Assembly (NCBI RefSeq): GCF_029227915.1
Contig: NC_079878.1
Coordinates: 1,612,001-1,676,000, forward strand
DNA: 64,000 bases
Direction: 5' to 3'
DNA from: Hydractinia symbiolongicarpus
Lineage: Eukaryota; Cnidaria; Hydrozoa; Anthoathecata; Hydractiniidae
In this document: piece by piece, positions 20,571 to 31,127 of the stretch
Position numbering within the stretch: the first letter of the stretch is position 1
Layout: each line of letters begins with the position of its first letter
Translations under genes and position numbers: made by a program
Notes under the pieces: model-generated
Seen by the model: only the letters and a program-made list of their open reading frames with translations
Databases searched by the model: none
What the model was told of the DNA's origin: nothing

Positions 20571-22676
20571 TCAGTCGACTGAGGAGATACTATCTGCTTG
20601 TGATTGTGCGAATGATAGTGCTGCTGCTTCACAGGCTTCAGTCTCATTGGCTTCTTCGACGGGGTTACGGGATGTGGTGTCGGCAACCTTCATCTTCTTG
20701 GACTTGCCTGGGATGTGGACGATCTTGAAACGGTACATGAGTGTTTTCTCCTTGAAGTATAGTAACCGTGGGTTTGATATCAAACTTAGTTCTCTGTCGT
20801 TCCGAGTCAGCGGTTTGTGGTCGACCGCTACCGTAAGATTTGGGGACCCCAACACGAACATTCGACAATGTTGTAGGCCGTGGACAACTGCTAGGGCTTC
20901 CCCTTCGATTGGGGCGTATCTGCTCTCAGCGTCGTTCGTGAAGCGGGAGCCAGCGTAGACTAGTTTCCAATGGTCGTCTCCACAATCCGGTTTGGAGGAT
21001 CCCTGAAAATCACAGTGCTTCTGTGTCAGATCGAAACCTATTCCTGTTTTTGACCAGTCTGTTGTCAAACAGGTAGGGCGTTGTGGTTCAAATGTTCTCA
21101 CACCGTCTTTAACTAGTTCAATAATCTTATTCTTGGAAGCTTCGAAAAGTTCATCTAACGTTTCGTCCCAAAAGAATGTCTTTGATGATAGTAATTGGCG
21201 AAACAGTTCCATGATCGGGGCCTGAGCAAAAGCGTATGCGAGTTGGTTGACTAGTTCAAACCAGGATCTCACGTCAGTGACACATTTTGGTGTTGGGAAG
21301 TCCTTGATGGCGGAGAGAATTTTCCTGAGTGGGCGGTATCCGTCTTCGAATAGCTCAAAACCAGCGATTTCGACGACTGGTTGACAAAACTGAAATTTAT
21401 CTTTGTTGAACACAATGCCGTTGTTGGCGCACAGAATTAGATAGTCTATTGTGTGCCAGAAAGAGTTTTCAATGCTGTTGTCCCAAAGAAGTGTATCGTC
21501 GATAATTCTTGCGGATCTTGGGAATCCTTGCGTGATGTCGTCGAATCTCCGAGTGTACGCGTCTCCGGAGACGTGGTGTCCCATAGGGGCACGGCAGTAT
21601 CGGTACCGGCCCCATTCTGTGATGAATGTCATACTACTTTTGGTGGATTCGTGGAGCGGTAAGCTGTGATATCCGTTCCATGCGTCTATTACGGTCCTCA
21701 GGGTTCTCACAGGAACAGTCGATACGACGTTGAAGGGGCTTGGTGTGTGGTGTGGTTCTCTGAGAGTGGCATCGTTGAGTTTTTGCAGATCGACGGTGCG
21801 GCGAGGGTCTCCGTTTTTCTTGGCGGTTACGACCATGCGTGCACACCATGGTGATGTTGTTCCTTGGGGAACCTTCTTGATGATTCCTAGGCGGACGTCT
21901 CGATCCATGTCTTCTTTAACCTTCTGTTTCCAGTGATGTGGGACTGGGATGGGCGTATGAGTCGCGTAGGGGGTCGTGTCTTCTTTAAGGTGCAGTCGGA
22001 CGGGTTCTCCTGTCATCGTAGGTAGTTCTTGATGAGGGCATTGATTGAAGGCGGAGGAGTTGAATGTGTTGAGGATCCATTCTTTCAATTTCGGACTGTT
22101 CTCTGGTATGGGCTCGAAAGGGATGTCTTTCGGCCGTTCTGGTGGTGGCGTTCTCTTGGGGCAGTGGCACTCATCGGCTGGAGATTCGGCAGATGAGGCT
22201 ACGCTGTTCGGGAACGACTCGTCGACAATCCCAAGATCTTTCATAGTAGTTTGAGAAAGGTAAAATTTATGACAGTTCTTAGAGATGTAAACCATTTGGT
22301 TGGATGAGCGTCCTCCAAATGTGATGCGGAGGAACAAAGTGCCTACTATGTCAAGCGTGGCGTGTGTAATACCCACTATTTTATGCTTTGTTTTTACGAG
22401 GTAAGCATGCGGGCACTTAAGCTTGTTTAACAGTTCGGGCCCAGCGGTGCACGTCTGGCATCCACTATCTGCGATGGCTTCGGTAGGTACGTCCGTAGTT
22501 AATGGGCCGTTCTTTTTACCAAATTTTTCGTGTGTTCGTTCGATGATGCTGATGGAGACGTCGATCTTGGGTGGCTTCTCAGGTCGGATTGGGGCGAAGG
22601 AGTCGCCCTTCCACTCCATGTGGGAGGGCACGGCTGCATTTGCTAGGGTCGGTTTTTCGGATGCGGGGCCAGACAA
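20571..22676 (-). CDS. Gypsy-like protease, reverse transcriptase and RNase H
   Basis: An uninterrupted 701-codon frame without its own ATG, as expected for part of a longer gag-pol frame. Protease active site DSGCQTCTAGPELL near residue 71. The reverse transcriptase includes YHSLPLHESTKSSMTF and the catalytic IIDDTLLWDNS (two aspartates). The RNase H part has CLTTDWSKTGIGFD, EGEALAVVHGLQHC and AVDHKPL. It overlaps the gag frame at 22676-22579. A single-base loss in the T-run near 22672 probably explains the frame change. It stops at 20571, just before the integrase frame. Confidence 0.85.
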   Translation of the reverse strand: MSGPASEKPTLANAAVPSHMEWKGDSFAPIRPEKPPKIDVSISIIERTHEKFGKKNGPLTTDVPTEAIADSGCQTCTAGPELLNKLKCPHAYLVKTKHKIVGITHATLDIVGTLFLRITFGGRSSNQMVYISKNCHKFYLSQTTMKDLGIVDESFPNSVASSAESPADECHCPKRTPPPERPKDIPFEPIPENSPKLKEWILNTFNSSAFNQCPHQELPTMTGEPVRLHLKEDTTPYATHTPIPVPHHWKQKVKEDMDRDVRLGIIKKVPQGTTSPWCARMVVTAKKNGDPRRTVDLQKLNDATLREPHHTPSPFNVVSTVPVRTLRTVIDAWNGYHSLPLHESTKSSMTFITEWGRYRYCRAPMGHHVSGDAYTRRFDDITQGFPRSARIIDDTLLWDNSIENSFWHTIDYLILCANNGIVFNKDKFQFCQPVVEIAGFELFEDGYRPLRKILSAIKDFPTPKCVTDVRSWFELVNQLAYAFAQAPIMELFRQLLSSKTFFWDETLDELFEASKNKIIELVKDGVRTFEPQRPTCLTTDWSKTGIGFDLTQKHCDFQGSSKPDCGDDHWKLVYAGSRFTNDAESRYAPIEGEALAVVHGLQHCRMFVLGSPNLTVAVDHKPLTRNDRELSLISNPRLLYFKEKTLMYRFKIVHIPGKSKKMKVADTTSRNPVEEANETEACEAAALSFAQSQADSISSVD

Positions 22677-23747
22677 AAATCCTCAGCATTTGCAAAGGCG
22701 AAGGATGATGCATCATCCGGTTGGCTTGAATCACCTTGGTGTGGCTGGGCGGTTTCTCCTCCTGTGGCGTTTGCTTGTGAGCGGTTGGATGTGTCTTCCA
22801 TGCACACGGCACGGAAGTGGCCTCGAATACCGCAATTACCACAGTTCTTATTGAACGCTGGGCAGTCCTTCCGCGACATGGTTTTCCCTTCGTGTGACGT
22901 ACGACCGCAGCCCTTACATGGGTGGATGGTTTGCCTCCTTGTTGTTGTTGCTGTTGCGGGCGTTTGTTTTGGGTGCGTCTGTAGGTTGATTTGATTGGTG
23001 CGCTGGTAGAGTCGGAGGTGGGAGGTTTCGTCCTCATGAGATCAGTTGATTGTTCTGTTGACTCCAGGCATTGCAAGCGTTCTATTTTGTCTCTCAGCGT
23101 TGGTAAGGATGCTGTCTCAGGGAGGATTCGGGACTGGTGTTGTTGGTTTCTCAGACCGAACACTAGTTGATGGGTGATCATTTCCTCTGCAAAGCTGACG
23201 TGGTGTGGTTCTTCATGGTTTTCGCATGCTATTTTAAATTTGCACAGGATAGCGTACGATCGGAGACGGGCGACGAATTGTGTAATGGTTTCGCCGTCCA
23301 TTTGACAGAGTCAAAAAAATTCATACGATGGACTTCTTTGTGAGTGCCTTTTACGGCAACACTCTTAATAAAGTCTAACAATTGATCTTCGGTAGTAGTG
23401 TTCAAGGTTTCCGCGCCGATGTATTCAAACAGCAGGCGGTTGACGTCTTGGGAGCATGCGGCTCTAAGTTCTAATTGAAGTATATTAGCGTCAGTTATAG
23501 CTGTCATGGTCTTATATCTCTCCCAAGAGTCTTTGAAGAGTTCCCATTCTTGTTCGTCGGTGTCGGCGTTGATCACCGGTCGGTCAGGGGATTTCCTCTT
23601 TACTCTTGGTTGTTGGTGTTGGTGTTGTTGAGGTGGTGCAACGACGTTGTTTCTTAGCTGTGCGTTTTCAGTTTGGAGAGTTGTGAGTTGGGTCATTTGT
23701 TGCTCCATAAGCATAAGCATACGTTGGATTTGTTCTTCGGTAGCCAT
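22579..23747 (-). pseudogene. Gypsy-like gag, frameshifted
   Basis: ATG at 23747 (MATEEQIQRMLMLMEQQ) begins a frame that breaks near 23305 at an A-run and resumes with MDGETITQFVARLRSYAIL. After a Gln run the sense shifts again near 22935 to a frame carrying a zinc knuckle, CGNCGIRGHFRAVC (C-x2-C-x4-H-x4-C), preceded by a second, less regular Cys/His cluster. The product would bind element RNA and form particles. The breaks prevent a full protein unless they are sequencing errors. Confidence 0.8.
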
Positions 23748-24034
23748 GGTGGCGTCTGATAAGCGGCGAGCGTCGGATGGGCGTTTTTGATGATGTTAGC
23801 GCGCTGAGGGCGGATCGATGGGCGTTCTTGAAAGGTGGGCGTACGCGTCGATACGGGCAAACGCTTTCTTGTGAACGGGCGGAAATTCGGTTCCGTACGA
23901 GTGGATGGGATAGTGGTGCGTGCGACCACAGTTGGCAAAACAACAAATATGGCGGATGAAAAAGTTCCGTACCTCGTGTTGGAAGCTGGTTGAATTTTGG
24001 TTGATACAAGCTGGATGCGTGATTAGGCTTTTTG

Positions 24035-24054
24035 AAATCCTACTCGCAGCGCCA
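24035..24054 (-). promoter_or_regulatory. Primer-binding site, tRNA-Ser-like
   Basis: The minus strand reads TGGCGCTGCGAGTAGGATTT, directly after the CA end of the terminal repeat. It resembles the complement of eukaryotic tRNA-Ser 3' ends (TGGCG, acceptor stem, then GCAGGATT-like T-arm). That tRNA-Ser primes reverse transcription here is inferred from the match. Confidence 0.75.
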
Positions 24055-24091
24055 TGTAAGGTTCGAAAGTGGGTAAGTGGGATCACTAGAG
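24055..24091 (-). repeat. 5' terminal direct repeat of the gypsy-like element
   Basis: Partner of 19273-19309. It starts TGATCC on the minus strand at 24085 and ends CCTTACA at 24055, immediately followed by the primer site. No homology to the partner extends beyond CTCTAG at 24091. Confidence 0.75.
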
Positions 24092-24149
24092 TCTCAAAGC
24101 CTCGATGTTTAGCACGAAGGTGACAAGTGACAGGAGATCAACAACGTGA

Positions 24150-24250
24150 CTGATTACCAGAACTAGATATCTTAAAAGAGGATGGCCTCACGGCCTATGA
24201 TAAACTATATACATTCTACATACTGAAGTTATGGGACGCTATATAAACTT
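24150..24250 (+). pseudogene. Possible virus-like block fragment
   Basis: A short open frame encodes LDILKEDGLTAYDKLYTFY and ends at a TAA near 24247. It may resume the virus-like coding seen up to 17990 on the other side of the inserted repeats. Too short to classify. Confidence 0.3.
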
Positions 24251-25139
24251 TATACTCGGTTTAGACTTTTTTTTTTTATGTTCACTGCTTTGTAATTTGT
24301 ATTAAAACTCTTGAGATAATGTATCACAGTGGTGAGCTGTTAAATATCTACTACCATCTGCAGTACATCCTGGATTTAACCATATGCCTGATTGAGCGCT
24401 CAATCAAATTTGATTGAGTTCCATTTTCTGAAATTTCTTCATAGCGCGTTAAAAAAGGCCTAGCAAGAATCAGTTTAAGAGAATCTTCCTCAAAATGGCT
24501 TTGTAAATTTTTTATGCCTTGTGAAAAATTATATTTTATCAGATTGGTTTAAAAGTACTCCTTAACAATAATAACTTTAACTTAACAATAATAATAACAA
24601 TAATAACTTTACCTTAACAATAATAACTTTATTTTTTTACTGAAGCAATTGCACTTTGAATTTTCTTGAATTAGGCCTGGTAAATGTGCATTCAATGATA
24701 AAATGGCTCCGACAGTTAGCCTACTGAGTTTTTATATCTTTTATAGTAACCAAAGCATATAAGGTAATAAAACATGCCCACTAATAACAACCTGATATAA
24801 TTTAAAACGTAATGTATATATATATTTTGTAAAAAAAACATTTTCGATATTTTGTGCAAAATTATTTTGTCTATAAAGGACATGGGCAGCAATTTTATGC
24901 AACGTCATTCTTTGCAAAAAGCTGCAAATTAAGCCTGGCCACTTGGAAACAAGTTGAGTTTCTTTCTTTTGTTCTTATCTTGATAGTTTGCTAGGTATAG
25001 TGTGCTAGCTAGCTACTTTTCTAGCTTTATTAAACATTCCCAGCTATTGAAATATTGTCATGTAAGCAGTATTACTTTATGATGTCTTATTTTATACTCT
25101 CATTGCTTAGTAATGCTTTTTATTAAATTTTTCACTTTG
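24251..25139. other. No gene recognised; AT-rich with a short palindrome and an AATAAC repeat
   Basis: Contains a perfect palindrome TGATTGAGCGCTCAATCA (about 24391-24408) and an irregular TTAACAATAATAACTTTA repeat at about 24563-24632. No coding signal. Confidence 0.5.
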
Positions 25140-25265
25140 AAAGAAACTTACTTCTGATAACCCCCTCCGCCATTTTAATACGAACAGCTTCCTCCTGTTG
25201 GTCATAGACTCGCCGCCTCGCCAAAATGTTTTGTATGACGCAATAATTATTTGACATATCCTCGC
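25140..25265 (-). pseudogene. Virus-like block: short gene fragment
   Basis: ATG near 25259 opens about 40 codons (MSNNYCVIQNILARRR, then DQQEEAVRIKMAEGVI). Upstream, 25266-25385 holds coding-like segments in several frames with stops. It may be the end of the BRO-like gene or a separate small gene. Confidence 0.35.
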
Positions 25266-25384
25266 CAATCAGGTTTCATATCGGACCAGCCTCCTCCAGG
25301 GCCATGTTCGTATCGCCGTCCCAGGGTCAGAAAAGATACAAGATGCCCTGGGGACGGGGTTGTTTCTACTTTTGTGGGTAGTAG

Positions 25385-26186
25385 TAAAAATTAGCGTCTG
25401 CCTAGTCCTCTAGTGCCGCAACACCCAGATCTTACAGGTCATCACGAGTAAGATCGATTAGTCCAAAATGGTTCCTGAAACGTTCTACATGCCCATCCTC
25501 TTAAAAACTATTAAAGGCGTGTTTACCATTGGATTGGATTGTCGATGACAACAATCTCTTCGGATTTTGGGTAGTTGATGTTGAACCATCTCCCTATGAA
25601 TAATACGTCTTTGAACACGCGCACAGTAGTATTAAAGTTGATGGTATTCGCCGTCATCCTGTGCACTATGTTTTCTGTGTATCATGATGACGTTGTCCTT
25701 ACCTGGATCCTGAGCATATGGTACGTACCGTTCTTTGAGCCTTGCATTTTCCTTCTGTACTTCGAGTTCGTATCCCAGCTCCACAAGTTGTTCATCCCTG
25801 GAGTCATGATCATCCTCGAGTATGGTGACGGCAATATCTCTGTCCCGGCGGTGCTCTTTAATTATATCCTGTAGTTCTTGGACACCTGTCCGGGCTGGCC
25901 ATTTCATGACCCCAATAGCTTCATTCTTTTTTGACCTACGCACAATCTCCAATGCATCGTCTAATGTCACAAAAGCGTTATGTCCATTATGACCTTCTTT
26001 GAGGAGTGCGACCGCCGCACCCCTCATAATATCACGGCGAGGTAAGGTTTTCATGTCTCTGTATTTTACCTTTATATCATCAATTCCTAAAAACCTCCCC
26101 AAATCGGCACGTTTGAACATAGATTGATCCTGGTTGTTGGCCAGGGTCTCGATGGCTCCTGCGTTGAACATAACTTGCGACGACAT
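25385..26186 (-). pseudogene. Virus-like block: BRO/KilA-N-type DNA-binding protein, broken
   Basis: ATG at 26186 opens 184 codons. The N-terminal ~110 residues look like a BRO-N/MSV199-type DNA-binding domain (MFKRADLGRFLGIDDIKVKY; NAFVTLDDALEIVRRSKK). A coiled coil follows (VELGYELEVQKENARLKER), with a C-terminal part that continues past a TAA at 25632 (YYCARVQRRIIHREM). The coding sense then changes frame (ERFRNHFGLIDLTRDDL, about 25490-25440) before further stops. Such proteins are common in large DNA viruses, where their role is mostly unknown. It lies 77 bp downstream of the ATPase-like gene on the same strand. The family call is from pattern only. Confidence 0.5.
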
Positions 26187-26263
26187 CTTTCAAATATAGA
26201 GACGAGGGCCAGAGGATTTCAACGTGGTCATTCGAGAATCTTCCAAGTCCTAGAGTGTCAATC

Positions 26264-26818
26264 TCACATATAGGCATGAATGCTTGCTTTTTTAAGCTCG
26301 GCTTTAATTTGATCCCAGTCTGGGATTAAATTCGTCTCCTCGTCCAGCAGCTTCATGTCGCTCCGTTCATTAGGGTAGCACAGAAACAGGGCCTTCTTTT
26401 ACCTCCTCAAATTTTTGGGGAGAGCGGTATATGACTGCTTAAGTAGCCACAAGCTGTGTTCGCGGTGCCTATCACTGATAGCAAGCTTAAGTAGTGATTG
26501 TCGACGCTTGTCGAGGCTTTCATCGGCTATGACGTGGTCGACTACGAAGATACTCTTTTTATCTGCCAACAACGAGGACAGTTTTTGGATCCATTCAAAT
26601 AGTTGTTCCTTAGGATCAATCAGAAACACATATTCGTCACGCCATAGCGTTGCCCTCTCAAGGCATGGTTTATTCCATTTCAGAGTAGGGCACAGTATGA
26701 CAATATTGTGGTATTTCGTTTTATACTCATTTTCCAGGAGGTTCAGTACACGCTGTGTCTTGCCGCAAGAGGTAGGGCCTGTGAAAATTTCCGTGTTGTA
26801 GTCTTTTATATCATGCAT
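26264..26818 (-). pseudogene. Virus-like block: A32/FtsK-type packaging ATPase with one premature stop
   Basis: ATG at 26818. The Walker A motif EIFTGPTSCGKTQRVLNLL appears by residue 20, with a Walker B-like SIFVVDHVIADESL near residue 95. The downstream LWLLKQSYTALPKNLRR matches the typical sensor/arginine region of viral genome-packaging ATPases of the A32 type (Polintons, adintoviruses, nucleocytoplasmic large DNA viruses). A TAA at 26399-26401 interrupts the frame. The same frame then stays open to TGA at 26264-26266 and looks coding (LLDEETNLIPDWDQIKAEL), so one point change accounts for the break. This is the best-preserved gene of the block and the main evidence that the block derives from a DNA virus or Polinton. 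Confidence 0.75.
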
Positions 26819-27040
26819 TTAGTAATAGTTGCTCCACTTCCTGTTTACCTTCCACTGAAGGGCGCTACGGGCCGTCTAGAATTTATGCTAACACACGCCT
26901 ATCACCATGAAAAGAACGTCTCGTCCACCGGCCTCACGATGTATTTGCTAATTGATTTAAATTCAATGCGGTTAGCCCTCATCGAGTGTATAGCTAGCAG
27001 CTACCCTGTCCATTGCAATCCAATCATTTTACATGCTTAG
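26813..27040 (+). CDS. Virus-like block: small protein divergent from the ATPase gene
   Basis: Open frame of 75 codons from ATG 26813 to TAG 27040. Its start codon and that of the ATPase gene share the palindrome ATGCAT (26813-26818), one on each strand. It contains RLEFMLTHAYHHEKNVSS and MRLALIECIASSYPV. The opposite strand here is full of stops, which favours the plus frame being real. No family recognised. Confidence 0.45.
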   Translation: MHLVIVAPLPVYLPLKGATGRLEFMLTHAYHHEKNVSSTGLTMYLLIDLNSMRLALIECIASSYPVHCNPIILHA

Positions 27041-30000
27041 AGCAGCTCCTAAAAGCAAAGTAGCAATAAGACATTAAATTGCTTAAACTGTTTTATATAA
27101 CATTTAAATATGACAACTTGCAACAACTTTCTTTTTTTACAAAAACTTTTAAGTTTTTAAAGGAACGAGATTTCAAAGATCGCCATTTCTACGTAAAAGA
27201 ACGTGGTATAATACACCAAGTATATTTAAAGGAACACTTAAACCTTCACTAGCCATCGCTCTTCATTAAAAGGTTATTACTAAAGTGAAGAATAAATCCT
27301 TACCTTCCTGCATCTATGAAGGATTCATATTCCGTTGAGTATTTCTTACAAAAAATACGTTTGTTTTTTATATACATACGACAACAACAAGTATGGTTGG
27401 TTGACCTTTAATCTTTTTCTCAAACTAATTCCCTTTTAAATTATGCAGCTAAATTTTTTTAAAGACAAGGGTAAACCCCTAAGGGTTATTTAAACAATAA
27501 ACTTTGGCGATTCTTCTTGTGACAAGAACTTGCAAATTAGAAATGAAAGTTCGATTGGTATATGCCCAACTAGCAACGAATTATGTTGATCATGTTTATA
27601 TATTCCAACGGCTTAATCATCGTGAAAAAGAGCTTCTTCTTGTAATTATGATGTCCACGTGCTGCAGACGTAGAAATTTTTCTGTTAGATGAAGATGATG
27701 ATGAAACAGATGAAGTTACATTATGTATTAATTTGAAACATAGATATTGTGTTTAAAATTCTATTTTTTATTTACCCCCCCCCCCCCTTTTATTAAGCCC
27801 CTGTTTGAAACCTTCAGAATTTAAAACGCCTTCCCTGGGGACTAAAAAGAGGAATTATGGTATTTTCCTACTATTTTGCAAGTAAAATTATCAGCATTCT
27901 ACACTGAAAGAATCGGTCATTAGTAGAACCCAGTGACGAGCCTCCTCCGCATTGTTCGTTTGAACAATAGGGTTTATCGCATTGTGTCTCTTTCTCTTTA
28001 ATTATATCTAGGTCTGACCTAGTTTTTGTCAATGCCTTATAATATTTTTTGAAGTACTTTGGCTGTAAATGTCTCAAACGAAATTAAATCCAATGTCTTT
28101 TCTGTAAACCAGCCGTACGTTGATGCAACCGTTTTTTTGTTATCAGATTTGTTATTCGTTTACACGATTATAATCGTTAAAAAAAAACCCATCTTTTTCC
28201 TCTGTAATTCTTTTATCTTCATAAATAAATAAAATAAGTTTTACGATTGAGGTAATAACTTTTGTTATAATCTCAATCTATGTATTATCATTGCATCATA
28301 ACCCCAATAAAAAAAATTCTGAGAATACTTCCTCTTTTATTATCGTATTTTTTAATTTATTGTAATATGTACCAGGAAAAAATCTGCACGACAACGTTTA
28401 ATAAAACAACCTGATTATTCTAAATTTTATTAACAAAAGATAATCATTCTTTTCTTCAGACAAAACAAAACAAAACAAGGAAATAAATTCGTATTAAATT
28501 TAAAAAGGATTTTATGTCACGCTTTTGTAAAATGGCCAGTATTACGCTTTATGATCACCTGGCCCAGATTATGGATACAAAAGGGTAAATTGTAATTAAT
28601 TTCTTCAAAAGGATGAATTAAAAAAACAACCTATGCTGAATGTTGATGCAATTTTAAATGGATTTGAATGATTACGTTTATCTACGTAGTAAAAAACTTG
28701 TTATCTCCCTTTTTCTTGTTGAAATCCTTTTAATTTTTTTTGCAAACGAGTTTATTATTCAAGTATTTATGGTAAAAGGAAATATATTGTCCTTAAAAAA
28801 TACAACATTGGTTGCTGCAACTACAAATCCTCTAACATTTTTTATTCTTTTACGTTATACCTTATGCACCATCTTCATGCGTTTACCCTTTGCCATTTGA
28901 TTTTCAATTTAATTAAAAATTGAAAATCAAAACTTTTTTATTTTGAAATTTAAAATTTATAAAATAAAATTTACATATTTTAAAAGAAAAAATGGAAAAT
29001 CAAAAATCAAAATTGAAATTCAAAAATCATTATAAAATTTTGATTTTTTAATTAAAAATCACAATTAGCCACTATTTGTGATTTTTAATTTTCAAATTAA
29101 TTTGAAAATTAAAAATATAAAGTTTGAAAATTTGAAAATTTAAAACTCAAGAAAGATCAAAAAACAATAAAAGAAAATTCAAATTCAAATTTGCTTTTTA
29201 ATTTTAAGTTTCTCTACGCACGTTACGCATTGGCTAAACGTCGAAGCAGTGTTCCTCCCCAGGCGTTTTAGGTTATTGTATTCGGATTCATATCAAGCCT
29301 GTCCTTCTAGGTCAAACGTTATTACACCCGAATGTTAATTGGAAATTTGCAATTTTATACCAATAATAAACGCCTTTTAATGTGTTATATAATAGACTCT
29401 CGATGAATGTCAACAAATTAAGAAGAATGAACATTAATTATGCTTCTGATTGGTGCAGTTACGTTTCCTAATTTTCTCCTATCAAATTAAGTCTGTAAAT
29501 GCTTGATCTCAAACTCTTCTAAGATTAGCATAAACGTTTATTTCCAGATCTTTTTGAACAAAAGAAATCCAAGGAAATATGATTGAAGCATATCAAACAA
29601 ACAAAATAATATATATGCCTGGCAGTCTCAGGACTTCCTAATAATATTAAACACCAATCTCAGCTCCTTATGAAACGCTCCTAATAAAAGAACTCTGTGC
29701 AGGAGTACACTAGGTTGGTCAAAAAGAAACTGTTTTTTTCATTGCATCACATTTGATGGCGAAGAAAAAAAATTGATTTTTGTTTTCAATTTTCAATTTT
29801 TTTTCTTCTAAAATATTTGAATTTTATTTTTTATTTGAAGTTTATAAATTTTGAATTTGAAAATAAAAAAGTTTTAAAAAATGAATTGGATTCAGTTGTT
29901 CCAGAGAAACTATTGGTGACAAACAAAATTGTAAAAACTTTTATGCAAGTACTAATATGTATCCCAGACATATGCTATTTATACTATTTTCAATAAAACT

Positions 30001-30232
30001 ATTGTATAAAAAAATGGTACGTGTTGATTTGAATAAGACGTTTTTTAAATTTACCATAAAAAGTCGATGCAAACTTTCTGATACACGAGTCTACAGTTAA
30101 TGATGCTACGCAAACAGTCAAGTTTTTATGATACTTTAGGTACTAATTTTTACGCATTTTTTTGTTTTCAATAAAAAGTCAGAAAAGTTAGAGAACACAC
30201 AAAGAAAAAGAATAAACGTCGACACATAAAAC
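27041..30232. other. Gene-poor AT-rich stretch with C-run and A/T hairpins
   Basis: No convincing gene. Contains a C-run of about 16 at 27774-27789 and a low-complexity AAAATTT/GATTTTC region (28885-29215). That region has several near-perfect hairpins, such as TTTGATTTTCAATTT mirrored across AATTAA near 28897-28931, and TTAATTAAAAATCACAA mirrored across about 11 nt near 29050-29092. A similar region lies at 29760-29885. ORFs here are short and lack motifs. Confidence 0.5.
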
Positions 30233-31127
30233 TGTACCACATCAACATACTTAAAATTGTAGTGATGTTTACAGCTAATATGCAGAGAGTCTTGTCTTCT
30301 TCCTTGGTGTTTATTCTAAATTTATCCATCTCTTATAAAATGGTGGGAATTATGATCATCATGGTCAGAGTGTTCACATTCCTTTTAAACACTAACTACA
30401 AAGGAAAGAAAGTTCTTTTGGAAGCTTTTCATGTGACTAAAAACTTCATGTTGAGGTTATCGTTGCTGATCTCTGTTTTAATGTTTATGACTTTTACAGT
30501 TGTGAGAATGTTAGCAGACAGAAAGCCATTGCTTAATAGAAAGATCACAAGGAGAACCGCCATTACCATTTGTTACTGCATCTGACTTGTCGCTCTGGTT
30601 TTCGTCACTGGCTACTATTGCGTCATGAAATTAACTCTCACCGAGAAAGAAAAGAGGAAATTTGAAACAATTCTGTATCCCCTTACAACTTATTTTGTCT
30701 CTTTCGCTTTTTGTTACTGCTATTGGAGTATCTATTCATTATTAAGAACGCAAAGAAAAATAGGCAACAAATCGGACATAACATGGAAAACATTTCAAAT
30801 GTTTTACCACCTAAATACAACAAACAGAAGCATCTCAAAATGTCGGACGACCAAAGAAAAGTTTTGCCCTTTGCTGTGTTGTCTGCCTGTGCCTTCATGG
30901 CTTGCTGGCTACCCTTATCTACATTTGCACTAATAAAAGCCAGCGGTGTGCTGGATGGCTGGAAACACACACTAGAAGCAGAGTATGTGTTTTTTACTTT
31001 GGCTTTTGTGAACTCCATATTGGAGCCATTTATCTACATGGTGATTTCCCATCATTGTAAAAAATATATTTGCAAATTATTTGACAGGAAATCAGAAGCA
31101 GAGACAATAAGAATAACATTATCTTAA
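30233..31127 (+). pseudogene. Broken class A GPCR, paralogue of the gene at 40661
   Basis: Closely similar to the intact receptor gene at 40661-41632 over most of its length, but lacking the first ~25 codons. A TGA replaces a Trp codon at 30586 (TGCATCTGA versus TGCATCTGG in the intact copy). A one-base frame change near 30745 moves the reading into the frame that ends at 31127. The transmembrane 2 aspartate is Tyr here (LNLSISYKMVG). The seventh helix still reads NSILEPFIYMVIS. It is a decayed duplicate. Confidence 0.85.

Larger units (their letters stand above)
19273..24091 (-). mobile_element. Ty3/gypsy-like LTR retrotransposon with very short terminal repeats, inactivated
   Basis: On the minus strand the order is terminal repeat (24091-24055), primer-binding site (24054-24035), gag, protease, reverse transcriptase, RNase H, integrase, terminal repeat (19309-19273). 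The RT-RNaseH-integrase order and zinc-knuckle gag place it with Ty3/gypsy. Frames change near 23305, 22935, 22670, 20570 and 20165. It interrupts the region between two pieces of the virus-like block. I see no clear target-site duplication: TACTG lies left and CTAGA or TCTCA right. Confidence 0.85.
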
